Below, one piece after another: positions 16,136-24,071 of a stretch of DNA of 54,390 nucleotides. The stretch covers positions 1-54,390 of the forward strand of contig CALXWJ010000066.1 of the NCBI GenBank assembly GCA_944392335.1, given 5' to 3'. This DNA is from an uncultured Clostridia bacterium (GTDB lineage: Bacteria; Bacillota; Clostridia; UBA1381). Position 1 is the first letter of the stretch, and each line of letters begins with the position of its first letter. Made by a program: the position numbers and the translations under genes. The notes under the pieces are model-generated. The model was not told where the DNA came from. It made no database searches and worked only from the letters and a program-made list of their open reading frames with translations.

Positions 16136-16187
16136 CGTGCAATTGAGAGATAAAATATTGCTTATTTTTAATTCTCTCAATTGCACG
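16136..16187. repeat. Perfect 15-bp hairpin downstream of the capsid gene
   Basis: CGTGCAATTGAGAGA (16136-16150) and its exact complement (16173-16187) surround a 22-nt A+T-rich loop in the ~200-bp gap after the capsid gene. There is no T-run. It may be a processing or attenuation site that sets the capsid-to-tail ratio, or a small inserted palindrome. Confidence 0.6.
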
Positions 16188-16234
16188 GCATACAAAAAAT
16201 AATTCAACGCCAAAGATAAATGAAAGGAATAATC

Positions 16235-16657
16235 ATGTCTTTCGAATATATAAAAAATATATTTGCTTCATGCGAATTATTAAACGGATTTAACATCAAC
16301 ACCGATTATCTTGCCGATTCCCACAACAGTATTTCAATTATACCCAAAGATTCTTATACAGTGGTACGCAGCTACAGTGACGGCGAAAAGATACTCGGAT
16401 TTGAATTTGACATTATTGTAAGACTCCCAATGAATTCACACGACAATACAAGAAACTATGATCTGCTTGATAATCTTGTTGTATGGATCGTAAACTTTAA
16501 TCCTTCGGCGTCTGTATGCCCTCCTGAAGGCTTTGACTCATATATCCCTTTGAGGATCAAATTTCTTGAAGGTCCGGTATTGGCAGATGATAATATTCAC
16601 AGCGGCAAATATAAAATCAAATGCAGATTGGACTGTATTTACAAGCATTTTATTTAA
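16235..16657 (+). CDS. Putative tail terminator / minor structural protein
   Basis: The 140-aa protein starts MSFEYIKNIFASCELLNG after GAAAGGAA. It has alternating beta strands and a mid-sequence YDLLDNLVVWIVNF helix, like small tail-terminator proteins that cap siphophage tails. It is placed between the capsid and tube genes, as tail terminators often are. The assignment is from synteny and fold pattern only. Confidence 0.5.
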   Translation: MSFEYIKNIFASCELLNGFNINTDYLADSHNSISIIPKDSYTVVRSYSDGEKILGFEFDIIVRLPMNSHDNTRNYDLLDNLVVWIVNFNPSASVCPPEGFDSYIPLRIKFLEGPVLADDNIHSGKYKIKCRLDCIYKHFI

Positions 16658-16678
16658 TATCATGAAAGGAATTAAAAT

Positions 16679-17167
16679 ATGGATAAAATAACTAAAAGAA
16701 ATGACAAAGTTGCTTTTATGGAATTGACACAAAACTCCGGAACTTATGTAAGAATGAGAGGTTTCACGGAATTTTCCTTAAGCAAAAATCCAGTGGAATA
16801 TTCAAGAAGATATATTGATGAAAAAACCGAACGTAACGACGTTGTGGCCTATTCCCCTTCTATTTCGTACAGCTTCGATAAATTTTCCGATGATGATGTC
16901 CATTCCGAGCTGGTAAGTATTGCTGATTCTGAGATCGTAGGAGATGAGGCAGTCAGAAATATAGTAATCGTGAATTTGTCCGATTCGCAGGATTCAAAAA
17001 GCGCCTACTCGAGAGAATGGACCGTTATCCCGGACAGCGAAGGAGACGACACCGATGCATATACATATTCAGGGACACTTAAAGCTAATGGGGAGATATG
17101 TCTCGGAACAGCAACATCAACCGATAACTGGGCTACATGCTCATTTACGCCCAATGAAGAAGAATGA
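16679..17167 (+). CDS. Major tail tube protein
   Basis: The 162-aa protein shows a firmicute tail tube pattern: an N-terminal strand with FTEFSLSKNPVEYSRRYIDE, a central SYSFDKFSDDDVHSELVSI, and a C-terminal beta region GTLKANGEICLGTATSTDNW. It would polymerise into the tail tube. No sheath gene is present, so the tail is non-contractile. It overlaps the next gene by 4 bp (ATGA). Confidence 0.75.
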   Translation: MDKITKRNDKVAFMELTQNSGTYVRMRGFTEFSLSKNPVEYSRRYIDEKTERNDVVAYSPSISYSFDKFSDDDVHSELVSIADSEIVGDEAVRNIVIVNLSDSQDSKSAYSREWTVIPDSEGDDTDAYTYSGTLKANGEICLGTATSTDNWATCSFTPNEEE

Positions 17168-17706
17168 TTGAGATTTTCAGAGATCTGCCTCATTACATCA
17201 CTTCAAACGGAATTGATTATGAAATAAATACACAATTTAACGTTTGGCTTGAAATTATTGAATATCTTTCAAACAACAAAATGTCTGATACGGACAAACT
17301 GATCTGTCTGCTTATGCACGGATATAAAAACGATATCCCGCCTGATATTAATGACGCCGTAAATGGATTATTTTACTTTTTATCCCGTGGAAAACAAACT
17401 TCCGATAGTTCCGGAGAAGCTCTGATCAGCTTCTCTCAGGATGAGGGCCTTATTTATTCGGCATTTTTACAGCAATACCACATCGATCTTTTTGAATCCG
17501 ATCTGCATTGGTGGAAATTTCTATATCTTCTTGATGCTCTTGATGAAAACACATCTTTTATGAAAATAATATCATACAGAAGTGTTGACCCGGGTAAAAT
17601 AAAAGATCCTGACAAAAAGAAATTTTACAGGAAACTGAAAAACAAATATTCTCTTCACCACACCATTGATGAACACAAGGTTGCACAGGCTCTTGACGAT
17701 ATTTAA
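17164..17706 (+). CDS. Bacteriophage Gp15-like tail assembly chaperone
   Basis: The 180-aa protein matches the Gp15 family: an N-terminal DYEINTQFNVWLEIIEYL, a central YHIDLFESDLHWWKFLYLLDAL core with paired Trp, and a C-terminal DPDKKKFYRKLKNKYSL. Such proteins chaperone the tape measure in tail assembly and are encoded just before it. No slippery-sequence frameshift extension is evident; the gene ends normally 24 bp before the tape measure start region. Confidence 0.8.
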   Translation: MIEIFRDLPHYITSNGIDYEINTQFNVWLEIIEYLSNNKMSDTDKLICLLMHGYKNDIPPDINDAVNGLFYFLSRGKQTSDSSGEALISFSQDEGLIYSAFLQQYHIDLFESDLHWWKFLYLLDALDENTSFMKIISYRSVDPGKIKDPDKKKFYRKLKNKYSLHHTIDEHKVAQALDDI

Positions 17707-17730
17707 TCTTTCGCTAAGGGGGGATTATTA

Positions 17731-19035
17731 ATTAAAAGTATCAATATTAATGAAATCAGAATAATAAACCAGCAACACGAAAAAGAGCTCGAAGCTTTAA
17801 AAACCGCCTCTGAGGAGGCATATAAAAACAACTCCGACACCATGATCGAATATTATAAGAACGTTGCTGAAAAAACAATAGATATAAATGAAGATTTAAA
17901 TACGCGGCTTATCAAAGCTTCCGCATTCCGTGCGGAATATGAAGAATTAATGAATACCAAACGGCTCAGGGAACTGACTTCTGCCGAATCCAAATGGGCA
18001 CAAACCTTAAAAAGCAATATTGAGTATTACGAAAGCCTTCGTGATAAGGATTTTGAAAATTTGAAAACACAACTTCAACTGCAGCAAATAACCGAAGAAG
18101 AATATTATGCCAAGCTTGCTGTTTTAAGAGATACCTATTTTGAGGAAGGTTCGAGCGAATGGGCAAAATACACTATCGAAATTTCAAAATACAACTTAGA
18201 AGTAATAGAAGAACAAAAGAAAACTTTGATCAATATGTTTGAAGATATTAATTCAGAATATGATAACAGCATTGACGCTTTGCTCTCAAAGCAGGAAAAT
18301 ATGTATGATAAATTAATGGGTATTTCCGATATTTACAACAAAATAAGCATAAACGGCGCAAAAGACGGCCAAAGCTATACCTGGCTTCAATTATCAAATA
18401 TTGACGCGGAGCTGGCTGCTTTGAAAAACTATAATGACGCTCTTATACGGGCTAAGGAAAAAACAAATTCCATATTTGACAGCATGAATCTGGAGGAAAA
18501 TTCAGCCAATAAAATAAAAGCTTTATTTTTTGAACAGCTGTCTGAATTAACCATTGCAGACGCAACAGGTTTTGCAAATTATCTTTCAAACATGGACACA
18601 TCAAAGCTTTCTGATTATCTGACCAAATGGGTGGAAAAAATTGACTTAAGTAATGCAATAGCAAAAAATCTGTATTCTGACCAAGCAAACAACCTCATTA
18701 ATGCATACACACAAGAGATATCGGACACCTTCACAACGGAATTAAATAAAACTTTTGCATCTGTCCCCGACTCCTTTTTTGAGAACGGCTCATTATCTGC
18801 CGAGCAATTTAAAAATGGATTTGTTGATGCGATTGACAATGTGATGATCGATATATCCAACGAAATATATAAAAGAATGAATCTTCTGCTCCCTGATTTT
18901 TCTTTGGGGCAAAATACAAACAATATTGTCAATAATTCAAACTATAATATATACGGGGCATCTGATCCGAATCAGACCGCTCTTGAATTATATAAACAAG
19001 AAACAAAAAGAAGAATGTTGGTAGGTGAAAATTGA
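17731..19035 (+). CDS. Tape measure-like coiled-coil protein
   Basis: The 434-aa protein is almost entirely helical with long charged coiled-coil stretches (residues ~1-200) and a C-terminal NNIVNNSNYNIYGASDPNQ. That tail is a beta-type segment seen at the end of some phage tape measures. The position after Gp15 and before the distal tail protein supports a tape measure. If the ~1.5 angstrom-per-residue rule holds, the tail would be roughly 65 nm. The start is unusual: GGGGGG (17718-17723) is followed 7 bases later by ATT (17731), and no ATG/GTG/TTG is available before 17842, which would lose 37 coiled-coil residues. It has no obvious membrane segment, unlike many tape measures. Confidence 0.65.
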   Translation: MKSININEIRIINQQHEKELEALKTASEEAYKNNSDTMIEYYKNVAEKTIDINEDLNTRLIKASAFRAEYEELMNTKRLRELTSAESKWAQTLKSNIEYYESLRDKDFENLKTQLQLQQITEEEYYAKLAVLRDTYFEEGSSEWAKYTIEISKYNLEVIEEQKKTLINMFEDINSEYDNSIDALLSKQENMYDKLMGISDIYNKISINGAKDGQSYTWLQLSNIDAELAALKNYNDALIRAKEKTNSIFDSMNLEENSANKIKALFFEQLSELTIADATGFANYLSNMDTSKLSDYLTKWVEKIDLSNAIAKNLYSDQANNLINAYTQEISDTFTTELNKTFASVPDSFFENGSLSAEQFKNGFVDAIDNVMIDISNEIYKRMNLLLPDFSLGQNTNNIVNNSNYNIYGASDPNQTALELYKQETKRRMLVGEN

Positions 19036-19874
19036 TGGAATTGGAATATTCTAACGGCATAGGGACATTAAAATTATATGGTTCCGGCGGTCATTATTTC
19101 ACAATTTGCGAAATTGAAGGGCTTGAACCATGCGAAAAAAACAGATCATTGAAAACATATGTGGGAGAAGACGGCAGTTTTGAGGACAGTTCTCAATACA
19201 CCTCAAGAGTCATTACCATATCCGGTGATATAAAAACAGATGATAATTTCATGCAGCTGTTCAAAAACGCTTCAAGAGTACTTTCCAAAGAAGGCACTCT
19301 GACCGTCAAGCGCAATGAGATTTTAAGACAAATAACCGTGAATTCCGCCTCCATCACAATCGGAAAACGTTATAATGCATATTATACCTTTGTAATACAA
19401 TTAACCTGCGACTATCCTCATTTCAGGGATATAAATACAACTTTCATTCCAATTTTTAATTTAACCAAACTACTGACAAGCTCTTCTGTTTTCCCATCCG
19501 TACTCAGCAAAAGAACTTCATCAGGGACAATAAACAACTCGGGAGACCTTAAAATATATCCGATAATTACAATTAAAAAAAATACTGATATTTCAGGAAC
19601 AAATAAAATTGTAATCAAAAATCAAACCACCGGCAAAGAAGTGTCATTGGAAAAAGATCTTGCAAAGGATGAAATTATTACGATTGACACCAAAAACAGA
19701 ACAATAACAAGCAGTATTGACGGTAATATCCTCTCCACATTAAGTTTTTATTCTTCTTTATCGGAATTTTGGTTTGAATGCGGAATTAATGAAATCCTTG
19801 TTTCCATCAACGGTCTTTATTCCGATATTACCGTTACCGCACAATATTATAATGAATATCTGGAGGCGCTATGA
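19035..19874 (+). CDS. Distal tail protein (Dit-like)
   Basis: The 279-aa protein has the siphophage Dit layout. The N-terminal half carries GLEPCEKNRSLKTYVGEDG and SRVITISGDIKT, and the second half is a galectin-like beta domain (TFIPIFNLTKLLTSS to ISGTNKIVIKNQTTGK). Dit forms the hexamer joining tube to baseplate. The ATG overlaps the previous stop (TGATG), and its own end overlaps the next gene by 4 bp, so the tail genes are translationally coupled. Confidence 0.78.
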   Translation: MELEYSNGIGTLKLYGSGGHYFTICEIEGLEPCEKNRSLKTYVGEDGSFEDSSQYTSRVITISGDIKTDDNFMQLFKNASRVLSKEGTLTVKRNEILRQITVNSASITIGKRYNAYYTFVIQLTCDYPHFRDINTTFIPIFNLTKLLTSSSVFPSVLSKRTSSGTINNSGDLKIYPIITIKKNTDISGTNKIVIKNQTTGKEVSLEKDLAKDEIITIDTKNRTITSSIDGNILSTLSFYSSLSEFWFECGINEILVSINGLYSDITVTAQYYNEYLEAL

Positions 19875-20908
19875 CAGACATCAGAATTTATGATTTTGAA
19901 TTTAATCTTTTATGTATAATGAGCAATGTTGTTTCTTCACAATGGCATATACTCTATAACGAAATAGGGACTTACGAGGGTCATTTCAGGATCAATGATT
20001 ACATTTCAAATATAATCCTTGCAAATAAATATATTGTACTGACGCAAGGCGATAATCAAGCAATATGCACCGGCAAGATCGCATCTGATGAGTTGATCGT
20101 GTGCGGAAGAACCGTGAACTGGATATTGTCAAAACGTGTCAGGCCGCCGTTTAAAACAAAAGAAATATTCGGTGAAGAATATACCGATCCCGAAACAATT
20201 TTATTATACTGTCTGAAGAAGGGGTTTACCGAACCGCCCCAAACCGATGAAAACGGACTTGAATTGCCCGATACGGTAGATACCGACAGAAAAATAGATA
20301 ATTTCATTATACCGGAAGCAATAGGCTCACAACCGCTTACAAGCCATTTTTGGAGGATAACCGCTCACGAAATATCAAATCTCGTGATACAGATGTGTGA
20401 AAAGCTTGACAGGGGACATGAAGTTGTTTTTGATATTAAAAATCATAACTGGCAGTTTAATTTCCTATACCCGAAAAATAATAATATTTTAATTTCAAAA
20501 GAATCCAAAACCACCTATGATCTATCCTATACCGAAGATCTTTTGAATTTTTCCGAAAACGGATGGTACTCGGAATATGACTCGGAATCGGACTATGATC
20601 AAAATACATGGCATCTTTTAAAAACCGGCGATTCATCCGGTATTTATTCATGGGACAGTGTTTTGGACGCATCAGGCAAAAGCGAAGCGGAAGATGAATT
20701 AAACAAAAAACGATATACGCAAACTATAGAATCAAAACTGAGAAATTTATCCTTTCGCAAGGATTATAATCTCGGTGACATTATTCCGGTATATGCAAAA
20801 TTCGGCAGTTTTGAAAAATTGGAAAAATATAAAATAACAGGCGTCAATATAAAAATAACTCCGACAGACAGTTATGAAGAACCAATACTTACATTATATA
20901 ATAAATAA
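19871..20908 (+). CDS. Siphovirus ReqiPepy6 Gp37-like tail protein
   Basis: The 345-aa protein matches the Gp37-like family: an N-terminal MTDIRIYDFEFNLLCIM, the block SSQWHILYNEIGTYEGHF, the RTVNWILSKRVRP segment and a C-terminal YNLGDIIPVYAKFG. Members are baseplate hub/tail-tip proteins, possibly the tail-associated lysin position. No peptidase motif was recognised. It follows Dit in the standard order. Confidence 0.8.
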   Translation: MTDIRIYDFEFNLLCIMSNVVSSQWHILYNEIGTYEGHFRINDYISNIILANKYIVLTQGDNQAICTGKIASDELIVCGRTVNWILSKRVRPPFKTKEIFGEEYTDPETILLYCLKKGFTEPPQTDENGLELPDTVDTDRKIDNFIIPEAIGSQPLTSHFWRITAHEISNLVIQMCEKLDRGHEVVFDIKNHNWQFNFLYPKNNNILISKESKTTYDLSYTEDLLNFSENGWYSEYDSESDYDQNTWHLLKTGDSSGIYSWDSVLDASGKSEAEDELNKKRYTQTIESKLRNLSFRKDYNLGDIIPVYAKFGSFEKLEKYKITGVNIKITPTDSYEEPILTLYNK

Positions 20909-20935
20909 TAAAATCAAAGATTGGAGTTAGTTTTA

Positions 20936-21262
20936 ATGCTCAAGCAAATACTAATTTTTTTATCAGAAAATTGGGCTCAATGGCTTACTTTATCGTTTTT
21001 CAGTATATTCGGTATTGCTTACCGAAAGCTTCTTTTGGCTGTCAATGCCGAAAAAGCCAAAAACAAAGCTATGGCTCAGGGAGTTGAAGCTCTTCTTCGG
21101 GACAGGATAATCGAAAACTACAATAAATATGAAAAAACCGGTTCCTGTCCCATTTATGCAAAAGAAAATGTTAAAAGAATGTACGCTCCTTATCATAAAT
21201 TGGGCGGAAACGATGTTGCAACGGAGCTTGTGGAAAAACTTCTTGAAATGCCTTCAAATTAA
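20936..21262 (+). CDS. Holin-like small phage membrane protein
   Basis: The 108-aa protein has one membrane segment near the N-terminus (WAQWLTLSFFSIFGIAY) and a conserved cytoplasmic tail (EALLRDRIIENYNKYEKTGSCPIY, then ENVKRMYAPYHKLGGN) common in clostridial prophages next to lysis genes. A role in membrane permeabilisation is inferred from position. A single TM with a long tail would be an atypical holin. The ATG at 20936 was chosen because TTGGAG lies upstream. Confidence 0.6.
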   Translation: MLKQILIFLSENWAQWLTLSFFSIFGIAYRKLLLAVNAEKAKNKAMAQGVEALLRDRIIENYNKYEKTGSCPIYAKENVKRMYAPYHKLGGNDVATELVEKLLEMPSN

Positions 21263-21320
21263 TTTATCACCGGCTTGCAGTTATTTATTATGACTGCAAG
21301 CCGTACAAGGAGTGAAACAA

Positions 21321-22160
21321 ATGGGAATAAGCTATAAATTTATGGATGACTGCTCATACGGCGCCGATGATATTAATTCGGTTTTTTCAAAGCTTACAAC
21401 ACAAGGCGTATCTTTATTTAATTATTCGGATAATGACAATCCCTTAATTGAGCTTAATACTGCCGTGAGCAATTTCACCAATCCGGGAATTGAATATTAT
21501 AATATTAACGCCTGTATGCTATCATACACCGAGCCAGATTCCGATAATACCTTCGGCACTTTTGAAATACTTCCCGGAAATGCATTCATGTATGACGGTT
21601 CGATCATTACAATAGATGATAACAGGTATGACTTTACCGATCAAATTCGTTCACTGCGGCTGTTAAGCGACGATGATATATACGTTTATTTTTACCGAAA
21701 TGTCCCTTACAACACAATCGATATTATGGTAACTTGCGATACATCGCAGCTGGAAAATGAAGAAACCGTTTTACTCGGTATTATAAATTCGGAAAACAAA
21801 ATTACCGACAAACGATCTTTTGCTACCAGTAAAATAGCGCCTTGCTCCGGCAATATCGTAATTTTCGGCCAAACAGATACCGGGGTTAATGTCAGACCTG
21901 TTGAAACCGGAGCTTCCAGACTGCGTTTTACCTTTAAAAATATATTTCCGGGCGCCAAATACTTTAGTATCTGGAATAAATGCCTGACCATACAACAAAT
22001 CGAAACAGTTACTGGAGACGAACTGTCTTATGATGAATATCCTACTGAATTTGCCACGGTTTATGTTGCCGTAAACCGCGTTGGCCCGGATCTGCAGCTA
22101 TGGATGTATACAATAAATACCTCCGCAAGTTTCGTTTTTTTAAAATACATTATATTTTAA
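21321..22160 (+). CDS. Putative phage baseplate or tail fibre-like protein
   Basis: The 279-aa protein starts MGISYKFMDDCSYGADDIN 8 bases after AAGGAG. It is beta-rich, with an N-terminal segment (DDINSVFSKLTTQGVSLF) and ILPGNAFMYDGSIITIDD typical of phage structural proteins that follow the tail-tip gene. It may be a receptor-binding or baseplate component. No enzymatic domain is visible. The order (after the holin-like gene) is unusual, as fibres normally precede lysis genes. Confidence 0.5.
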   Translation: MGISYKFMDDCSYGADDINSVFSKLTTQGVSLFNYSDNDNPLIELNTAVSNFTNPGIEYYNINACMLSYTEPDSDNTFGTFEILPGNAFMYDGSIITIDDNRYDFTDQIRSLRLLSDDDIYVYFYRNVPYNTIDIMVTCDTSQLENEETVLLGIINSENKITDKRSFATSKIAPCSGNIVIFGQTDTGVNVRPVETGASRLRFTFKNIFPGAKYFSIWNKCLTIQQIETVTGDELSYDEYPTEFATVYVAVNRVGPDLQLWMYTINTSASFVFLKYIIF

Positions 22161-22179
22161 AATGATAGTTAGATAAGGG

Positions 22180-22345
22180 GCTGTCCCGTCATGCATCGTG
22201 GATAAGAGCGAAACAGGCGATTCGTGAATCGCCCCTACGGCGCTTTGCTGTAATCAGTGGGAGATTGTACTCTCACTGATTACAAATATGGGACCCGCCG
22301 CAAATTACTGCGTGGGACAACATATTCGCGGTTATACATAACATG
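22180..22345. other. Hairpin-rich non-coding insert inside the phage operon
   Basis: Between the fibre-like and endolysin genes lie GGCGATTC-GT-GAATCGCC (22216-22233) and a 14-bp stem with one mismatch (22250-22263 with 22270-22283), plus GTCCC/GGGAC partners at the edges. The segment is more GC-rich than its flanks and has no gene. It looks like an interspersed palindromic repeat. An RNA control element for lysis timing is less likely. Confidence 0.5.
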
Positions 22346-22388
22346 TGATCTGAAAATACAATTAAATTATATAATGAAAGGAGTCATT

Positions 22389-23054
22389 ATGACTGTAACC
22401 GAAAAGAGAGATCTGCTTGTAAGCAAAGCTCTGACAAGAGAAAAAAAGAATCAATATTCACAGGATATCAGCAAAAGAACACTTATTGAATCAGGCTGGG
22501 GCGACTGCTCCGGTACCGTTTGGTATTGGTATTACAAACTGTTCGGATTGGATATAGGCGCAAATACACAAGCCCAAATAAATTCTGACAAAGGCATACG
22601 GCTCAACATGGTCATTCAAAACGGTATCCCCGATGAATCTGTTATGAGAAAAGGCGATCTGCTGTATTTTAGAGGCAGCGATAATTCAAGAACAGAGGGT
22701 GTCGGGCATGTGGAAATGTATATTGGGGACGGTAAAATTTTCGGTCACGGATCGGGTCTCGGCGGGACGGTAAAAAATATGAATGACTATTGCCGCATGC
22801 GTTACAGCTCATCGTCAACCGCATTATTAAAAAACAAAGGACTTATCTGTGTAAAAAGATTTCTCGGAGATGATAATATGAACAGTTTGACCGAATTGAC
22901 CTCGGTAAATGATATTGTATGGGAGTTTGCACACAGAGGAATCATTACAAATTCAGATCTGTGGATGCAAAAGCTGCAAACCGATACCGATTCTTATTGG
23001 CTTGCACGAAAAACCCTTCATTTTATCAGAGAACTCGAGGTCAATGACAAATAA
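22389..23054 (+). CDS. NlpC/P60-type phage endolysin
   Basis: The 221-aa protein has an NlpC/CHAP-like catalytic core with the Cys in GWGDCSGTVWYWYY (~40) and His in GVGHVEMYIGDGKIFGHGSG (~110), then a small C-terminal segment (LTSVNDIVWEFAHRGIIT, to LARKTLHFIREL) that may bind wall. There is no signal peptide, so it would rely on a holin. The ATG at 22389 follows AAAGGAG. It closes the cluster; a weak hairpin (about 23052-23090) follows. Confidence 0.8.
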   Translation: MTVTEKRDLLVSKALTREKKNQYSQDISKRTLIESGWGDCSGTVWYWYYKLFGLDIGANTQAQINSDKGIRLNMVIQNGIPDESVMRKGDLLYFRGSDNSRTEGVGHVEMYIGDGKIFGHGSGLGGTVKNMNDYCRMRYSSSSTALLKNKGLICVKRFLGDDNMNSLTELTSVNDIVWEFAHRGIITNSDLWMQKLQTDTDSYWLARKTLHFIRELEVNDK

Positions 23055-23108
23055 GCAGCCTGCATTTAATAAAAACGCAAACTGCTTATCATATTTGTAG
23101 ATCAAGTA

Positions 23109-23250
23109 GGGCTGCTCGATTTTAGATGCAGGGCGGACGAAACGAAGGTTTGCATGCAAACCCTTTCCCGAAGACGTACTCCGTGTACGCCGAAAGGTTC
23201 GTTTCGTCCGCAGCCACGATATGCGGCGGTCTGCGCTAAAAGCGACAGTC
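23109..23250. repeat. 142-bp hairpin-forming interspersed repeat, copy 1
   Basis: This segment aligns with 33751-33893 in the same orientation, at about 80% identity by eye, sharing GATTTTAGATGC, CGAAGGTTTGCATGCA and GGCGGTCTGC. Internally GCGGACGAAACGAA pairs with TTCGTTTCGTCCGC to form a long hairpin. There is no coding capacity. It resembles a MITE or REP-type element and lies between the phage endolysin and the AlkD-like gene. Confidence 0.75.
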
Positions 23251-23253
23251 TTT

Positions 23254-23928
23254 TTATATTCTGTATCCCTTTAACATTTCCTTTGTTTCTTTATCTATCC
23301 TGTAGCTTTCCACTGCTTTTTGTATTATTTTATTATTGATCCATTTATCAAATTTATGTTCTTTTATATAAGGGATGGTCTTATCATATTGTTTTGCCAG
23401 CGCCGTAGCAAAATACCATGCAATCATCATATTTACATAATACTCATCAGACTTTACATCATTCACCATTTTATTGTATTCGGGCTTAAAATCCTCATCC
23501 AGATAAAACTTCATCAAAAGTCCTATTGCATATCTCACCGTATAAGTTCGGTCGGATTTTATCCATTTTTTTATGTATAAAAGCAATTTTTCTTTATTGT
23601 TCTTATACACTTTGGGTGAAAAGGTATCACATGTTGCCCAATTATCAATATATGGAAGAAATCTTTCGGTTTCAAAAATCACTTTATCAAAATCTTTTAT
23701 TTGTTCTATCAAGAATGCATGAATATTATTTTCTTCATAATATTTATGAGGCAATTGCTTTAAATAGTTTTCATATTCTCCGCTTTTAAAATAATTCTTT
23801 GCAATTTTTCTCAATTCAGGCATTCTTACACCGATTATCGATTCTTTATCAACTGTAGGTATGAGCTTATAATGAAATTCCCTGTATTTATCATCCCGCA
23901 TTTTAAATAATTCTTCGCGTAAATCCAT
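23254..23928 (-). CDS. DNA alkylation repair protein (AlkD-like HEAT-repeat family)
   Basis: The 224-aa all-helical protein fits the AlkD/DNA alkylation repair family: MPELRKIAKNYFKSG, a central FLPYIDNWATCDTFSPKVY and WIKSDRTYTVRYAIGLLMKFYLDEDF. AlkD-type glycosylases remove N3- and N7-alkyl purines by wrapping DNA with HEAT repeats. The Trp-Ala-x-x-Asp segment corresponds to the active-site region. The start MDLREE was chosen for GGAGG 8 bases upstream. It is monocistronic, adjacent to but on the opposite strand from the phage cluster. Confidence 0.85.
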   Translation of the reverse strand: MDLREELFKMRDDKYREFHYKLIPTVDKESIIGVRMPELRKIAKNYFKSGEYENYLKQLPHKYYEENNIHAFLIEQIKDFDKVIFETERFLPYIDNWATCDTFSPKVYKNNKEKLLLYIKKWIKSDRTYTVRYAIGLLMKFYLDEDFKPEYNKMVNDVKSDEYYVNMMIAWYFATALAKQYDKTIPYIKEHKFDKWINNKIIQKAVESYRIDKETKEMLKGYRI

Positions 23929-24071
23929 ATCCGTTGCCTCCATATTGATCCGCCGGTATCTGTTTGTATGCTTACAGGATAATCCTCGTAACTGTATCAT
24001 ATATTATAACATACATGATATCCTTTTTCAAGTTTTTTCGGCAAAGATAACGCCTTTCAACGCTCCTCATT

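Larger units (their letters stand above)
11397..23054 (+). mobile_element. Compact phage-derived head-tail-lysis cluster (defective prophage or GTA-like)
   Basis: Fifteen same-strand genes encode small and large terminase, portal, connector, scaffold-like protein, major capsid, tail terminator-like protein, tail tube, Gp15 chaperone, tape measure-like protein, distal tail, Gp37-like tail protein, holin-like protein, baseplate or fibre-like protein and endolysin. All frames are intact. No integrase, repressor, excisionase, replication gene or capsid protease is present, and no flanking att repeat was seen. The flanks are host-like genes (NifU-like on the left, AlkD-like on the right). A morphogenesis-only set under one regulatory array suggests a domesticated particle. 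Confidence 0.75.
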
